A DNA stretch of 64,000 nt from Mogibacterium diversum_A (GTDB lineage: Bacteria > Bacillota > Clostridia > Peptostreptococcales > Anaerovoracaceae). Below are positions 18,188-27,221 of the stretch, in pieces. Each line of letters starts with the position of its first letter. Position 1 is the first letter of the stretch. Below the pieces are notes generated by a model. It was not told where the DNA came from. It worked only from the letters and a program-made list of their open reading frames with translations, and did no database searches. A program made the translations under genes and the position numbers. The stretch covers positions 61,007 through 125,006 of the forward strand of contig NZ_CALIZG010000017.1 of the NCBI RefSeq assembly GCF_938028775.1. Direction: 5' to 3'.

Positions 18188-19096
18188 ATGATTAAGAACG
18201 GAGCTATTTTCATCATGCTTTCCGGCACCCTCTGGGGCACGACCGGAATTTATTCACATCTATATAGAGCGTACGGCATCCCACCAGTGACGATGTCAAT
18301 CCTGAGAGTGTTATGTGCAATGCTCGTCATCCTGCCGTTCATGATCATGAAAGGGCGAAAGAGTTTTAAACTCAGTAGGCGTGGTTTCAAGATAGCCTGC
18401 GTGCAGGGCGTAATCACACAGGCTGTGTTCAACGTGGCGTACTTCACAGCTATTGGTAAACTCGGCATGGCTAGCGCAGTCGTGCTCGTCTACACATCCC
18501 CGATAATCGTGGCGATTATGTCGTACTTTATATTTAAGGAAAAGCCTACCCTGAGAAAAGCCATCGCCATGTGCGTGACCATCATGGGAGTTGCATTCAC
18601 GGCGACAGGGGGAGTGTTCGACCCAGGGAAGCTGTCTCTTTATGGCATATTCATGGGACTTATATGCGGATTCTGCTTTGCAAGTCTAGCGATTACTAGT
18701 AGACTTGGCGGAAAGTCGGAAGATACGACAGCGATGACATTCTATACGATGGTATTTGGGCTCATCGCTCTTTTGATATACGGATCCATAGTTGGGATTG
18801 GTGAATTTCATGCGGACGGAAAGATGGCGCTGATAAGTATAATCAATGGCTCGACATCTGTTGCCCTCCCATACTTCATGTACGGCTTCGCGATAACGAG
18901 GCTTAAGCACGTATCGTACGCACCGATATTATCCTCGGTGGAAAATGTCGCAGCGACGCTATTTGGCACACTGCTATTCGGGGAAGAGCTCGGCCCATGG
19001 AGGGTTGTTGGTATCGTGCTGGTTATTACATCGATAGCGATGATTAACATGCCAGAAAGCTCAAAATGCACCCTAAAATCACCTGGATGCGAATAA
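18188..19096 (+). CDS. EamA/DMT-family transporter
   Basis: A 302-residue inner-membrane exporter of the drug/metabolite transporter superfamily. Ten predicted membrane helices form two EamA repeats (about 5-140 and 150-290). The start GAIFIMLSGTLWGTTGIYSH and the helix-4 region ASAVVLVYTSPIIVAIMSY are typical. Substrates of the family include amino acids and metabolites; nothing here fixes the substrate. It is a single-gene unit. Confidence 0.85.
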   Translation: MIKNGAIFIMLSGTLWGTTGIYSHLYRAYGIPPVTMSILRVLCAMLVILPFMIMKGRKSFKLSRRGFKIACVQGVITQAVFNVAYFTAIGKLGMASAVVLVYTSPIIVAIMSYFIFKEKPTLRKAIAMCVTIMGVAFTATGGVFDPGKLSLYGIFMGLICGFCFASLAITSRLGGKSEDTTAMTFYTMVFGLIALLIYGSIVGIGEFHADGKMALISIINGSTSVALPYFMYGFAITRLKHVSYAPILSSVENVAATLFGTLLFGEELGPWRVVGIVLVITSIAMINMPESSKCTLKSPGCE

Positions 19097-19293
19097 CGCA
19101 AGGCTAAAAAGTACCCCAAAACGGAAAAAATTTGCACAATTTTTGATTTAATATTCACTATTTCCGAAAACATGCAGACAAAGTATAAAAATAAGGTTAT
19201 ACTACCTACATGAGAACTATAAAACTTATCACGCAGTAAACCTCTCGCACCTGCAAGCATGGTAGTGAGATGAGAATAAGTGAGGAGACCCTT

Positions 19294-20061
19294 ATGATCA
19301 GCATCTTTGATACCGATATTGTGACTTTCGAAAAGCCTAAGTACACATTAGAGATTCGTAGTGACGGCTTCACCTACACGCATAAGAAGAAGGGTGTGCT
19401 GAACGTTAGTTTTGACGATATACTGACCATTATCACGACGAACTACTTCAATTCCAATGGCAGCTATATTATTAATCTGGTTAGTGTAGATCCTAAGCAG
19501 AAGATGATAGATATAACCTTGGATGAGGATTATGGCTATGAGACTCATAATATCAAGGAGACTAAGACTCTTCTTACTGCCTTTGCTGCACATAAGCTCA
19601 CCAAGGACTTTCCTAATAACATCGGTGAGTTAGACCTCACACTTGGCACATCTCTCAAGGAGAAGCAGATAAAGCTCCGCGGTAACAAGATTATAGGTGC
19701 CAAGCACGAGATAGATATCAATGATATTAAGCGAGTAGTATGCGTAGTAGGTGCAGTTGGTAGTTTCGGAGTATACACTAGCGAGACCAAGAAGGGCTTG
19801 TTCGATAAGCCGGACATTTCAGTTCCGATTAACTCTGTAACAGCTCCACTCCTAGAGTCGATAGTTACTAAGAATACAGGCAAAGGAATAGATTTCAGCA
19901 GGGGTAATAACTGGGATCAGAAGAACTCTGAATTCATAATTATTCGCTTTATGGAACCAGGCTTCTTCCTTACTGATAGGGATTCTATCAAGGAAGAGTG
20001 GCAGAAGATTGCCTTTGATAGAGTAGTCAAGTATGGATATTTCATCAATGGCGATATGTAA
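19294..20061 (+). CDS. Conserved hypothetical protein, 255 aa
   Basis: I do not recognise the family. It is soluble, mostly beta, with repeated I-T/I-D patterns and two similar halves: KYTLEIRSDGFTYTHKKKG near residue 12 and KQIKLRGNKIIGAKHEIDI near 125 each precede a short D-I-(L/K) segment. This suggests duplicated PH-like folds. ATG 19294 is selected because GAGGAG lies 8 bases upstream; the frame starts at 19270. A strong palindromic terminator follows. Confidence 0.6.
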   Translation: MISIFDTDIVTFEKPKYTLEIRSDGFTYTHKKKGVLNVSFDDILTIITTNYFNSNGSYIINLVSVDPKQKMIDITLDEDYGYETHNIKETKTLLTAFAAHKLTKDFPNNIGELDLTLGTSLKEKQIKLRGNKIIGAKHEIDINDIKRVVCVVGAVGSFGVYTSETKKGLFDKPDISVPINSVTAPLLESIVTKNTGKGIDFSRGNNWDQKNSEFIIIRFMEPGFFLTDRDSIKEEWQKIAFDRVVKYGYFINGDM

Positions 20062-20097
20062 TTAATTTGCTATTATCATTCTTTCAGATACACACTG

Positions 20098-20132
20098 TTA
20101 AAGGGACGAGCCACAGGCTCGTCCCTTTAATT
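20098..20132 (+). terminator. Strong terminator, 15-bp stem
   Basis: TTAAAGGGACGAGCC and GGCTCGTCCCTTTAA form a perfect stem around ACA. Confidence 0.85.
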
Positions 20133-20316
20133 GCTCTACTATTTTGTTCTAAAACCCTATAAATATCCTTAAATAAGTAAAATTATTGGTTCAAAAAAAT
20201 ATTGCATGTTTGTGCAATTTGCATTAAAATACAATATACATTAGTTCAATTTAACTAACTTTTGTAAAATATATCTAACTTATTTAAAATTTTCATACTC
20301 ATTCATAGGAGGAAAG

Positions 20317-23226
20317 ATGAAGACAAATGGTTTCAAGGGAGTGTTGTCCTTTGTCGTAGCTGTGGCTGTTACCGCCGCTATGGCTTATTCGGCTGTTACG
20401 GTCGTAGAGAAGAACAATGCTGCCAAAGAGAAGGCTGCCAAGGAAGCTCAGGCAATTGGGTCAGAGGTTTCCACTGAAGGTCTTAAGGATGGAGAATACG
20501 AGGGTACTGCAACCGGTTACGGTGGACCCCTTACTGTTCGCATCACCGTTAAGGGTGGAAAGCTGACAGATATCAAGGTTGTATCCCAGACAGAAACGCC
20601 AGAGTATTTTAACAGGGCGAAAGCTGTCATAGGCAAGATACTGAGCAGTGGCAATGTAAATGTTGACTCTGTTTCAGGAGCGACTATCTCTTCGAATGCG
20701 ATTAAGAAGGCAGTTGCTGATGCTCTAAGCAAGGCTGGATCGAAGCAACAGGCGAAGGTAACGCCAGTCAAGAAAGATGCTAGATCTGCGAAGGGAAGAA
20801 AGGGTAATGCAGCAGGAACTTTTTCAATCGGAAGTGCTAACCTGAACGACGGTGTGTACACTGGTTCGGGTCAGGGCTACAATGGTCCGATAAGAGTTCG
20901 CGTAACCGTTTCTGGCGGTAATATTACTAATGTTGAAATACTTTCAAATAGTGATGATGCCCCATTCTTTAATCGTGCAAAGGCGGTAATCGGTAGATTG
21001 CTCGGAAGTCCAGGCAAGAGCGTGGATACTGTTTCTGGTGCTACATACTCTAGCCGCGGTATTATCGATGCCGTGAGAAATGCACTTTCAGGTGCAGGCA
21101 AGACTAGTGTTGCTAACACCAGCAGTAGCACAAACACACCTGCTGCGCCGGATAATAAGCCAAGCGAGGACAATGTATCTCCAGCGGTTAACCCTGAGAC
21201 AGGAGATCCTGCATATGTAGATGCAGCGCTTCGTAAGCATTATCCAGGAGATAAGCTAAAGGATGGAGACTATACTGGAATCGGTATCGGATATCTCAAT
21301 CCAGGTGGAATCAAGACTTATATTACGGTAAAGGATGGCGAGATATCGTCTCTAAGGGTCGGCGTAGGTGACGATTACCGCGATGACATGGGACCATTTA
21401 GAAGCCAGGCGGAGAACGTGATACCGTTCCTGCAGGGTAAGGACGGTCGCTGGAATATCGCGAAGCTGGGATTATACCGTGAGTACTTTGAAGCTATAAG
21501 GAAGAGCGCTGATCCTAAAGCTAAGGTCAAGGAGCTCCTTGGCGATAAGTATGTCGGCATGCTAAATGGTCTATCTGGAAATAACACAGTGTCTGACCTA
21601 ACGCTCATGTCGCGCGCTGTAAAGGCTTACATGAACGACCGCTATGAGGGCAAAAAGATGTTCGATAGCGTGAGTGGTGCAACGATTAGTGCGAGTGGAA
21701 TTTCGGCTGCTACCAAGGAAGCTAGCAACAAATCAGCAAACGATTACATGACTAACTCTGGGATTAAGGAGATTTCAATTGTATCTCCTAAGTCGAAAGC
21801 GGTAGAAGTAAATACAGGTAGCCCAGTCGACTTCTCGAATCTTAAGGTTAAGGTCGTTAAGCGAGACGGAACAGAATCGGAAGTAGCATGGAATGATTTT
21901 GAAGCAAACGGATTCAGCATCACAGATGAGGACGGAAATGCAATCGAGAACGGTAGCGACCTCAAGGCTTACGGTGATAAGAAGGTCATCAAGGCAAAGG
22001 TTATTCATAAGCAGTCGCTCTCATACGATAACTTCAGAATCCTCGTTGGTCGCTATAGCAAGGACTACATCATTGGACTCGAGTACAGCAAGGACGGATC
22101 AAAGTGGTATAAGGCTGATACCTTAAATAAGGACTCTATAGATAGCAACAAGATCGATGATCAGCAGGTTATCGATGCACCTACTTCGTTTGAGTTTGAG
22201 AATGTAAAGGTGCGCCTAGTATCCAAGGAAGGTCACCGCTACGAGTACACAGCGGATCAGACACCTGTCAGCAAAAAGGTAAGATATGCAGTGGTTAAGG
22301 ATGAGAATCCTAATGCACCGCAGGCGCTGTTCGTAACGTTCAAGCTATCTGGTACAGAAGCAGATAAGCAGCTCGTAGAGAATAATAGTGGAAATACTGA
22401 AAACCCAGAACCTACTGAGAATCTCCCAGAGGTTAAGGTAGACAGCAAGGTAATCGAGACAGTACTCGATGAGCCAGGCAGGCCTAAGTGGACACAGGGT
22501 GTTCCAATTAAGCCAGCTACAGTTACAAGCCTCGACAAGGATGCAGAGATGGTAGCTTCGATCGAGGGGCTGCCTAAGGGTCTATCCTTTGACGGAACAA
22601 CAATCACTGGCACACCAGTCGTGGATGACGACAACTGGGATGGCGATGACGGAATGTTTAAGACAGTAACTATGAAGTTTAAAGCTAAGAAGAACGGCAA
22701 ACTTCTAGTTAGAGAATACAAGTACTGGATTTATAGAGATAAAGACCACGACGGAATCGCGGATGATGACGAGGATGGCGGAACATCATTTACACCGCAG
22801 AGAGTAAATGCAAAACCTATCGACGTAGATGGAAAAGCACCTACACTCGAAGATTACAAGGCTAAGTTCAGCAACATCCCAGCGGACGGTTCTGTGAAGG
22901 TTAAACTATTACAGAAGCCTGACCTGTCAAAGAAGGGCATGACCAAGGCGGTGCTCGAGTTCTCAGTTGATGGAATCGACAAGAAGAGCAAGGCATTCGT
23001 TATGGTGAATGTTAAAACACCGGTTTCTAGTGCGACAACATCAGCCGTTACGAGTGGAACAACTAGCACGAGAAGTGCAGTAACTGCTGCGATCTCTGGA
23101 AATTCTAGCGTAGAGACTAGAGATAGCGGAAAGGCTAACAAGAGAGAAGATATACAGAAGCCAGCAGAGAGCAAGGTAGTAGCAGAAAACTCTGCTGCGG
23201 CTGAGACGGAAAGGACGGTATCGTGA
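20317..23226 (+). CDS. Extracytoplasmic triple FMN-binding-domain protein
   Basis: A 969-residue secreted or membrane-anchored electron carrier. It has an N-terminal signal/anchor helix (about 8-28) and three FMN_bind domains: 55-135, 177-257 and an extended one at 313-470. Each ends in the covalent flavinylation motif: DSVSGATISS, DTVSGATYSS and DSVSGATISA; the Thr of SGAT is the site modified by ApbE. Domains 1 and 2 are close duplicates. Residues 480-900 contain Ig-like modules (EISIVSPKSKAVEVNTG and a later TVTSLDKDAEMVASIEGLP region), and the C-terminus is Ser/Thr-rich with no LPXTG. The stop TGA overlaps the next gene's GTG, tying it to the heme-type membrane protein. Together they resemble flavin-based extracellular electron-transfer modules. 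No apbE is in the window. Confidence 0.88.
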   Translation: MKTNGFKGVLSFVVAVAVTAAMAYSAVTVVEKNNAAKEKAAKEAQAIGSEVSTEGLKDGEYEGTATGYGGPLTVRITVKGGKLTDIKVVSQTETPEYFNRAKAVIGKILSSGNVNVDSVSGATISSNAIKKAVADALSKAGSKQQAKVTPVKKDARSAKGRKGNAAGTFSIGSANLNDGVYTGSGQGYNGPIRVRVTVSGGNITNVEILSNSDDAPFFNRAKAVIGRLLGSPGKSVDTVSGATYSSRGIIDAVRNALSGAGKTSVANTSSSTNTPAAPDNKPSEDNVSPAVNPETGDPAYVDAALRKHYPGDKLKDGDYTGIGIGYLNPGGIKTYITVKDGEISSLRVGVGDDYRDDMGPFRSQAENVIPFLQGKDGRWNIAKLGLYREYFEAIRKSADPKAKVKELLGDKYVGMLNGLSGNNTVSDLTLMSRAVKAYMNDRYEGKKMFDSVSGATISASGISAATKEASNKSANDYMTNSGIKEISIVSPKSKAVEVNTGSPVDFSNLKVKVVKRDGTESEVAWNDFEANGFSITDEDGNAIENGSDLKAYGDKKVIKAKVIHKQSLSYDNFRILVGRYSKDYIIGLEYSKDGSKWYKADTLNKDSIDSNKIDDQQVIDAPTSFEFENVKVRLVSKEGHRYEYTADQTPVSKKVRYAVVKDENPNAPQALFVTFKLSGTEADKQLVENNSGNTENPEPTENLPEVKVDSKVIETVLDEPGRPKWTQGVPIKPATVTSLDKDAEMVASIEGLPKGLSFDGTTITGTPVVDDDNWDGDDGMFKTVTMKFKAKKNGKLLVREYKYWIYRDKDHDGIADDDEDGGTSFTPQRVNAKPIDVDGKAPTLEDYKAKFSNIPADGSVKVKLLQKPDLSKKGMTKAVLEFSVDGIDKKSKAFVMVNVKTPVSSATTSAVTSGTTSTRSAVTAAISGNSSVETRDSGKANKREDIQKPAESKVVAENSAAAETERTVS

Positions 23227-23915
23227 ACTTAATATTTGGAATCGCAGTGACTGTCATATTCTATATTCTGACAGCAGATGCAATTAAGAAGCACCCAGGG
23301 GCTTTTTATCTAGGCATATACGTATGGTGCGGAGCGGTAGTTCTATATTACAACTACGGTTATGTTCAAAAGTTCCCAGAGTGGTTTAACGTGTACTTTA
23401 TGGACATGTTCGTTAGAGGTATATTCACTACGGCTACATTTATGGTAGTTATGTACCTTGGTGTAATCACTAAGCACAACAAGCTCTCTCGTAAGCTGAT
23501 GAGTGTGCGCGGAGAGATTTCTATCATCGGAAGCTTGCTAACATTAAGCCACAACGTGGTTTTCGGAGTTCATTACTTCCCGATGCTGTTTACAAATCCA
23601 AAGGCTATGCCTACTAGAGAGCTAATCGCATCATCAATCACTCTGTGCCTGCTAGCTATGCTTATTCCTCTCTTCATCACCTCATTTAAGGTGGTTCGTC
23701 GCAAGATGAGTGGTAAGACTTGGAAAAAGATTCAGCGCATGGCATATCCGTTTTTCATCGGAATCTATGTACATATAATGGTGCTGTACTCGGCAGATGT
23801 GAAGTCTCATATAACCGGAATAGTTGTTTATACATTGATTTACGGTAGTTACGTAGTACTAAGGCTCAGAAAGGCAGCGCTAAAGAGCAGAAAGCTCAAG
23901 GCGGCTACAGCATAA
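23223..23915 (+). CDS. Ferric-reductase-like transmembrane protein, probable heme b
   Basis: A 230-residue integral membrane protein with about six helices. Histidines lie in membrane segments at LSHNVVFGVHYF (near residue 117) and FIGIYVHIMVLY (near 182), as expected for heme ligands in the ferric-reductase-like / MsrQ family. The GTG start overlaps the stop of the FMN protein, so the two are translationally coupled. Likely role: passing electrons across the membrane to the outer flavins. The electron donor and final acceptor are not evident. A terminator follows at 23958. Confidence 0.75.
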   Translation: MNLIFGIAVTVIFYILTADAIKKHPGAFYLGIYVWCGAVVLYYNYGYVQKFPEWFNVYFMDMFVRGIFTTATFMVVMYLGVITKHNKLSRKLMSVRGEISIIGSLLTLSHNVVFGVHYFPMLFTNPKAMPTRELIASSITLCLLAMLIPLFITSFKVVRRKMSGKTWKKIQRMAYPFFIGIYVHIMVLYSADVKSHITGIVVYTLIYGSYVVLRLRKAALKSRKLKAATA

Positions 23916-23957
23916 ATACGATAGCTTTCATAGTCTATACATAAAATAAAGTATCAA

Positions 23958-23990
23958 ACAGGGGCTGGTCTCATTTGAGACCAGCCCTGT
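23958..23990. terminator. Bidirectional terminator between convergent genes
   Basis: GGGCTGGTCTCA pairs with TGAGACCAGCCC around TT, with outer ACA/TGT pairs. Confidence 0.8.
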
Positions 23991-24004
23991 GATGTTTCAT
24001 ATTA

Positions 24005-25030
24005 TTAATACTTGTAACTAGGCACAAGTTCCTTAAGCGTAGGCATGATGCCTATATTGCCAGGAGTCTGCCCTGGTAGCTGCCAGAAATCGTGAGCGCA
24101 GTACACGTTGCCCTCGATGATAGCAGGCCCAGTAGGAGTAACAGCGACGTCCCATCCAACGTATCTGATCTGTGGAACCTCCATAGCTGCTTTAAGAATC
24201 ATTTCCTTGGCCTCCTTGAAAAGAGGTGTCTTAAAACCTACTAGCTTCTCATGTGTGTTAGGATGCTCAGTGTATAGTCCCTCAGCCTTAGTATCCCCAG
24301 AGTGTGCAGGGAATAGGAACTCACCAGTCTCTAGGTCAACTGGTCCATGAACTCCGTAGTTATCTACAACTCTGCCATTGATACCGAACTTCTGTACTGC
24401 GTAAATAAGGTGTGGCTTGCCGTCATCACCGATAATCGTGATCATACGCATCGTATTGGCACTGCCGGAATATACCTTGTCGAGATCAGGATGATTCTCA
24501 ATTACACCCTCGAGAGTACCAAATCCCTTTTCCTTGATATATGAATAGAATGCGTCGAAATTCTCAAAGTCAGAAGTAACAAGTCTCTCGCAGCCTATGC
24601 CGCATTCGAGATCCTTCATCTTGCAGAAAACCTTGTCTTTTCTGTTGAAATACGCCTCTACCTCGTCCTTAGTCGCAGTCTCGAGTTCGATGAAGTCACG
24701 ACCGATGTATTCCTTGAACTTCTCATTAAATTCATCCTTGTTATCAAAGAAATGTGCGTAAGCAGGGTCATTCATCTGAGATACAAGCTTCTTGCTTCTG
24801 AATCTCGTGAGATAAGTGTCTCTCTCTGCATCGGTTTTGTCCCAGAACTGGAAAATCACATAATCATAATAACCAGCATCGAATTTTCTCATGCAGTGTA
24901 CGATGTCCATTGCGCACGCAAGCTTGTTCTTCCCAGAGATTCTGTGTGCTTCGTTGACACAGTCTGTGAACTTCTTGAAGCTCGCATTCTTTAGTACTCT
25001 TAGTCCGTACTTTAGTTTGCTTTCGCCCAT
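24005..25030 (-). CDS. Sugar-transfer-associated ATP-grasp protein
   Basis: A 341-residue cytoplasmic protein resembling the ATPgrasp_ST family. Features are VFCKMKDLECGIGCERLV near 140, SGSANTMRMITIIGDDGK near 195 and a C-terminal metal/nucleotide site YVGWDVAVTPTGPAIIEGN near 300, where D and E-x-N fit the Mg-ATP ligands of ATP-grasp enzymes. The family ligates or modifies small molecules in envelope-polysaccharide loci, but the substrate is unknown. ATG 25030 is selected because GAGGAA lies upstream; the frame extends to 25048. No glycosyltransferases are adjacent, so context does not help. Confidence 0.75.
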   Translation of the reverse strand: MGESKLKYGLRVLKNASFKKFTDCVNEAHRISGKNKLACAMDIVHCMRKFDAGYYDYVIFQFWDKTDAERDTYLTRFRSKKLVSQMNDPAYAHFFDNKDEFNEKFKEYIGRDFIELETATKDEVEAYFNRKDKVFCKMKDLECGIGCERLVTSDFENFDAFYSYIKEKGFGTLEGVIENHPDLDKVYSGSANTMRMITIIGDDGKPHLIYAVQKFGINGRVVDNYGVHGPVDLETGEFLFPAHSGDTKAEGLYTEHPNTHEKLVGFKTPLFKEAKEMILKAAMEVPQIRYVGWDVAVTPTGPAIIEGNVYCAHDFWQLPGQTPGNIGIMPTLKELVPSYKY

Positions 25031-25195
25031 ATAAATTCCTCGTTTCATAAATCGTAAATTTTTAGTTTATCTTTAATATTTTATATCAGGTAATAGTTAT
25101 AAATCAAATGTTTATTGGGCAAATTCATGAACCGCAAAATGTCCAATGCCTATCGGTCTATGGTATCATAAGCATATTGAATTTAAGATAAAGAA

Positions 25196-25229
25196 GTTAA
25201 TAAGATTATGCAGTTAATAAGATTATGCA
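25196..25229. repeat. Two tandem 17-bp copies in the 25.03-25.33 kb intergenic region
   Basis: GTTAATAAGATTATGCA occurs twice head to tail, followed by a partial third copy (GTTAA). It lies in the divergent upstream region of the ATP-grasp and HNH genes, about 105 bases before the latter. I saw nothing else in this 300-base stretch. Confidence 0.8.
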
Positions 25230-25334
25230 GTTAAAAGAAATTGATAACGGCACTGCAATCGATAGCAGCACTGCGAGAGTCGTGGGCATCATGACTTTAC
25301 AACATAATAGATAGATGAAAAGGGCTTAGGAGAT

Positions 25335-26030
25335 ATGACTAGACAGAGATACCCGGGACAAGGATACAGGGGATATAGTAGAGTGAATAAGAAGATGGAG
25401 AAAATGGTTGCGACATTAGTGATCGCTGCGGCTGTTTTCGTCCTTAATCAGATGGGGATAGATATAGGGGGGTCAGGTAGCTCAGGCAGCAAAGTAAAGC
25501 CGCTAAAGGAAAAGAGTGTAGAGCAGCTACTCGATGAAGTGAGGGTGGCTTCGCCAGATGAATACGCTGATTATGACAGGGACTCCTATACAGAGCCATA
25601 TAAGAAAATCGAGTATAAAGGCAGAAAGTATTCGCTGAGAAAGTTCGCATTTGTGACGAGTAAGCACTACAAGGATGGCGATTATATAGACCCATATACG
25701 GGCGATGAACTCTCTCTTGATGACAGCAATTTCGACCATATCATTCCGCTTAACTATGTGAATAAGCATGGGGGCGCCAAATGGAGTCATTCTAAGAAGC
25801 ATCAGTACGCGACAGATGTGCGTGTTGGAGTAGATGTAGATGGGGCGGTAAATCGCGATAAGTCAGATAAGGGATCGAGCGATTGGCTGCCAGAGACGAA
25901 TGTTGATGACTACTGCTATACTTGGCTGGTCATCGCTGTGAGCTACGATATACCGCTTTCGCCAGAAGACGTCAAAGTTATTAGGGATCATATCGGAAAT
26001 AATCCAAAGCTGATAAATCCATATAATTAA
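25335..26030 (+). CDS. Membrane-anchored HNH-type nuclease
   Basis: A 231-residue protein with a positively charged start, one membrane helix (about 22-42) and an extracytoplasmic domain. The catalytic region resembles the DUF1524/HNH group: FDHIIPLNYV near residue 135 supplies the His, and NRDKSDKGSSDWLP near 175 supplies the Asn/Asp residues that follow in the fold. A short conserved segment YIDPYTGDEL precedes it. Such proteins are exported nonspecific DNases used in nutrient scavenging or DNA uptake processing. The TTAGGAG ribosome site is adjacent to the start. It is followed 12 bases later by ogt in the same direction. Confidence 0.75.
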   Translation: MTRQRYPGQGYRGYSRVNKKMEKMVATLVIAAAVFVLNQMGIDIGGSGSSGSKVKPLKEKSVEQLLDEVRVASPDEYADYDRDSYTEPYKKIEYKGRKYSLRKFAFVTSKHYKDGDYIDPYTGDELSLDDSNFDHIIPLNYVNKHGGAKWSHSKKHQYATDVRVGVDVDGAVNRDKSDKGSSDWLPETNVDDYCYTWLVIAVSYDIPLSPEDVKVIRDHIGNNPKLINPYN

Positions 26031-26042
26031 AGGAGTGCTACT

Positions 26043-26564
26043 ATGTACGTGTATTATTACGACTCACCGATGGGTGTTATGAAGCTTTGCGCTGATGAAG
26101 AGAGCCTTCTCGGTGTATGGTTCGATGAAGAGCGGATAGCAGAGGCCTCTTTAGATATCGAAGCAATCGAGAATCTCCATGATAATAAACATATAAGCGA
26201 TGCAGTTTGCTGGCTTGACGAATACTTTGCAGGAAATGTTCCAAGCTTTACTCCGAAGCTAAAGCTGCAGGGGTCAGAATTCAGAAAGACCGTATCAGAG
26301 ATAATGCTCAAGATTCCTTATGGCGAGCTTAGCACATATGGTGAAATCGCAAGGGAAGTCATGATAAGACTTGGCAAAGAGCGCATGTCAGCTCAGGCTG
26401 TGGGAGGCGCAGTCGGTAGCAATGAGTTTTCAATCATTGTACCTTGTCACCGGGTGGTTGGAAAGGACGGAAAACTCACGGGCTACGCAGGAGGCATGGA
26501 TAAGAAGGTTTATCTGCTTCACCATGAGGGGGTTGATTTCGAAGGGCATAATTTAAGGATATAA
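26043..26564 (+). CDS. ogt: Methylated-DNA--protein-cysteine methyltransferase
   Basis: A 173-residue suicide repair protein that moves the methyl group from O6-methylguanine to its active cysteine. The N-terminal ribonuclease-like domain covers 1-85. The C-terminal DNA-binding domain has IPYGELSTYGEIA near 96 and the active site IVPCHRVVGKDGKLTGYAGG near 135, with the PCHRV cysteine intact. The arginine finger/helix-turn-helix region AQAVGGAVGSN is present. An AGGAGTG site precedes the ATG. The last codons overlap a TATAAT that probably starts transcription of the AbiE pair. Confidence 0.93.
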   Translation: MYVYYYDSPMGVMKLCADEESLLGVWFDEERIAEASLDIEAIENLHDNKHISDAVCWLDEYFAGNVPSFTPKLKLQGSEFRKTVSEIMLKIPYGELSTYGEIAREVMIRLGKERMSAQAVGGAVGSNEFSIIVPCHRVVGKDGKLTGYAGGMDKKVYLLHHEGVDFEGHNLRI

Positions 26565-26610
26565 TACTTGTATTTCACCTCATAGTATCATATTATGATA
26601 CTATGAGGTG
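26560..26610 (+). promoter_or_regulatory. AbiE promoter -10 and perfect palindromic operator over the ribosome site
   Basis: TATAAT (26560-26565) spans the ogt stop. At 26576-26610 the arms CACCTCATAGTATCATA and TATGATACTATGAGGTG are perfect inverted repeats of 17 bases around a single T. The right arm ends in GAGGTG, the ribosome site for the ATG at 26616. AbiEi antitoxins are known to bind inverted repeats in their own promoters. In RNA the hairpin would also hide the ribosome site. Confidence 0.8.
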
Positions 26611-26615
26611 TAGAT

Positions 26616-27221
26616 ATGATAAAAACATACAATATGATTATTCATGAGTTACATGATTACAGAAACCCTAAGACAAAACTTGGAAGATTAGTTAAGGAAG
26701 GCGTGTACACGCCTGTTATCAGGGGGCTTTACGAAACAGATCCTAATACGGCAGGGTATCTTTTGGCTGGAAGCATCTATGGTCCATCCTATTTGTCGTT
26801 TGATTTTGCTCTTTCATATTACGGAATGATTCCAGAAATTGTTCATACAGTGACATGTGCAACATATAATAAAAAGAAAAAGCGTATATATGAAACTGAA
26901 TTTGGCAACTTTATATACAGAGATGTTCCAGTTAAAGCATATCCAATAGGAATAATTATTAAGAATGAAGGTGATTACTCATTCCAAATTGCAACGAAAG
27001 AAAAAGCTTTGAGCGATAAGCTTTATTCAATGAAACCTATTTCTAATCAAAAAGAACTAGAGACCGTACTTGTTGATGATCTTAGAATTGATATGGATGA
27101 AGTAATTAGGTTGGATGAGAATGATCTTCGTGAAATTTCAGAAGCATATCATTCAACGAATGTGAGTCTTTTGTATAGGCTGGTTAAGAGAAGGACGATG
27201 AAAAATGAAAAACGTGATTGA
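26616..27221 (+). CDS. abiEi: AbiEi-type antitoxin/transcriptional regulator
   Basis: A 201-residue antitoxin of the AbiE type IV toxin-antitoxin family. The N-terminal wing-helix (about 1-70) includes LGRLVKEGVYTPVIRGLYET, matching the AbiEi DNA-binding domain, then YLSFDFALSYYGMIPE, the conserved antitoxin core with its LSxxxALxxxGLIPE pattern. In this family the antitoxin does not bind the toxin; it represses the promoter and counters toxicity indirectly. The perfect palindrome immediately upstream is the obvious operator. It overlaps abiEii by 17 bases. The AT-rich codon use differs from ogt and suggests acquired DNA. Confidence 0.85.
   Translation: MIKTYNMIIHELHDYRNPKTKLGRLVKEGVYTPVIRGLYETDPNTAGYLLAGSIYGPSYLSFDFALSYYGMIPEIVHTVTCATYNKKKKRIYETEFGNFIYRDVPVKAYPIGIIIKNEGDYSFQIATKEKALSDKLYSMKPISNQKELETVLVDDLRIDMDEVIRLDENDLREISEAYHSTNVSLLYRLVKRRTMKNEKRD

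Noticed and set aside
22257..23174. Long minus-strand frames opposite the FMN protein
   Set aside because: They are hydrophobic/Ser-rich antisense shadows of a clear multi-domain gene.
25196..25229. CRISPR or iteron array
   Set aside because: There are only two short tandem copies with no spacers and no replication gene nearby.
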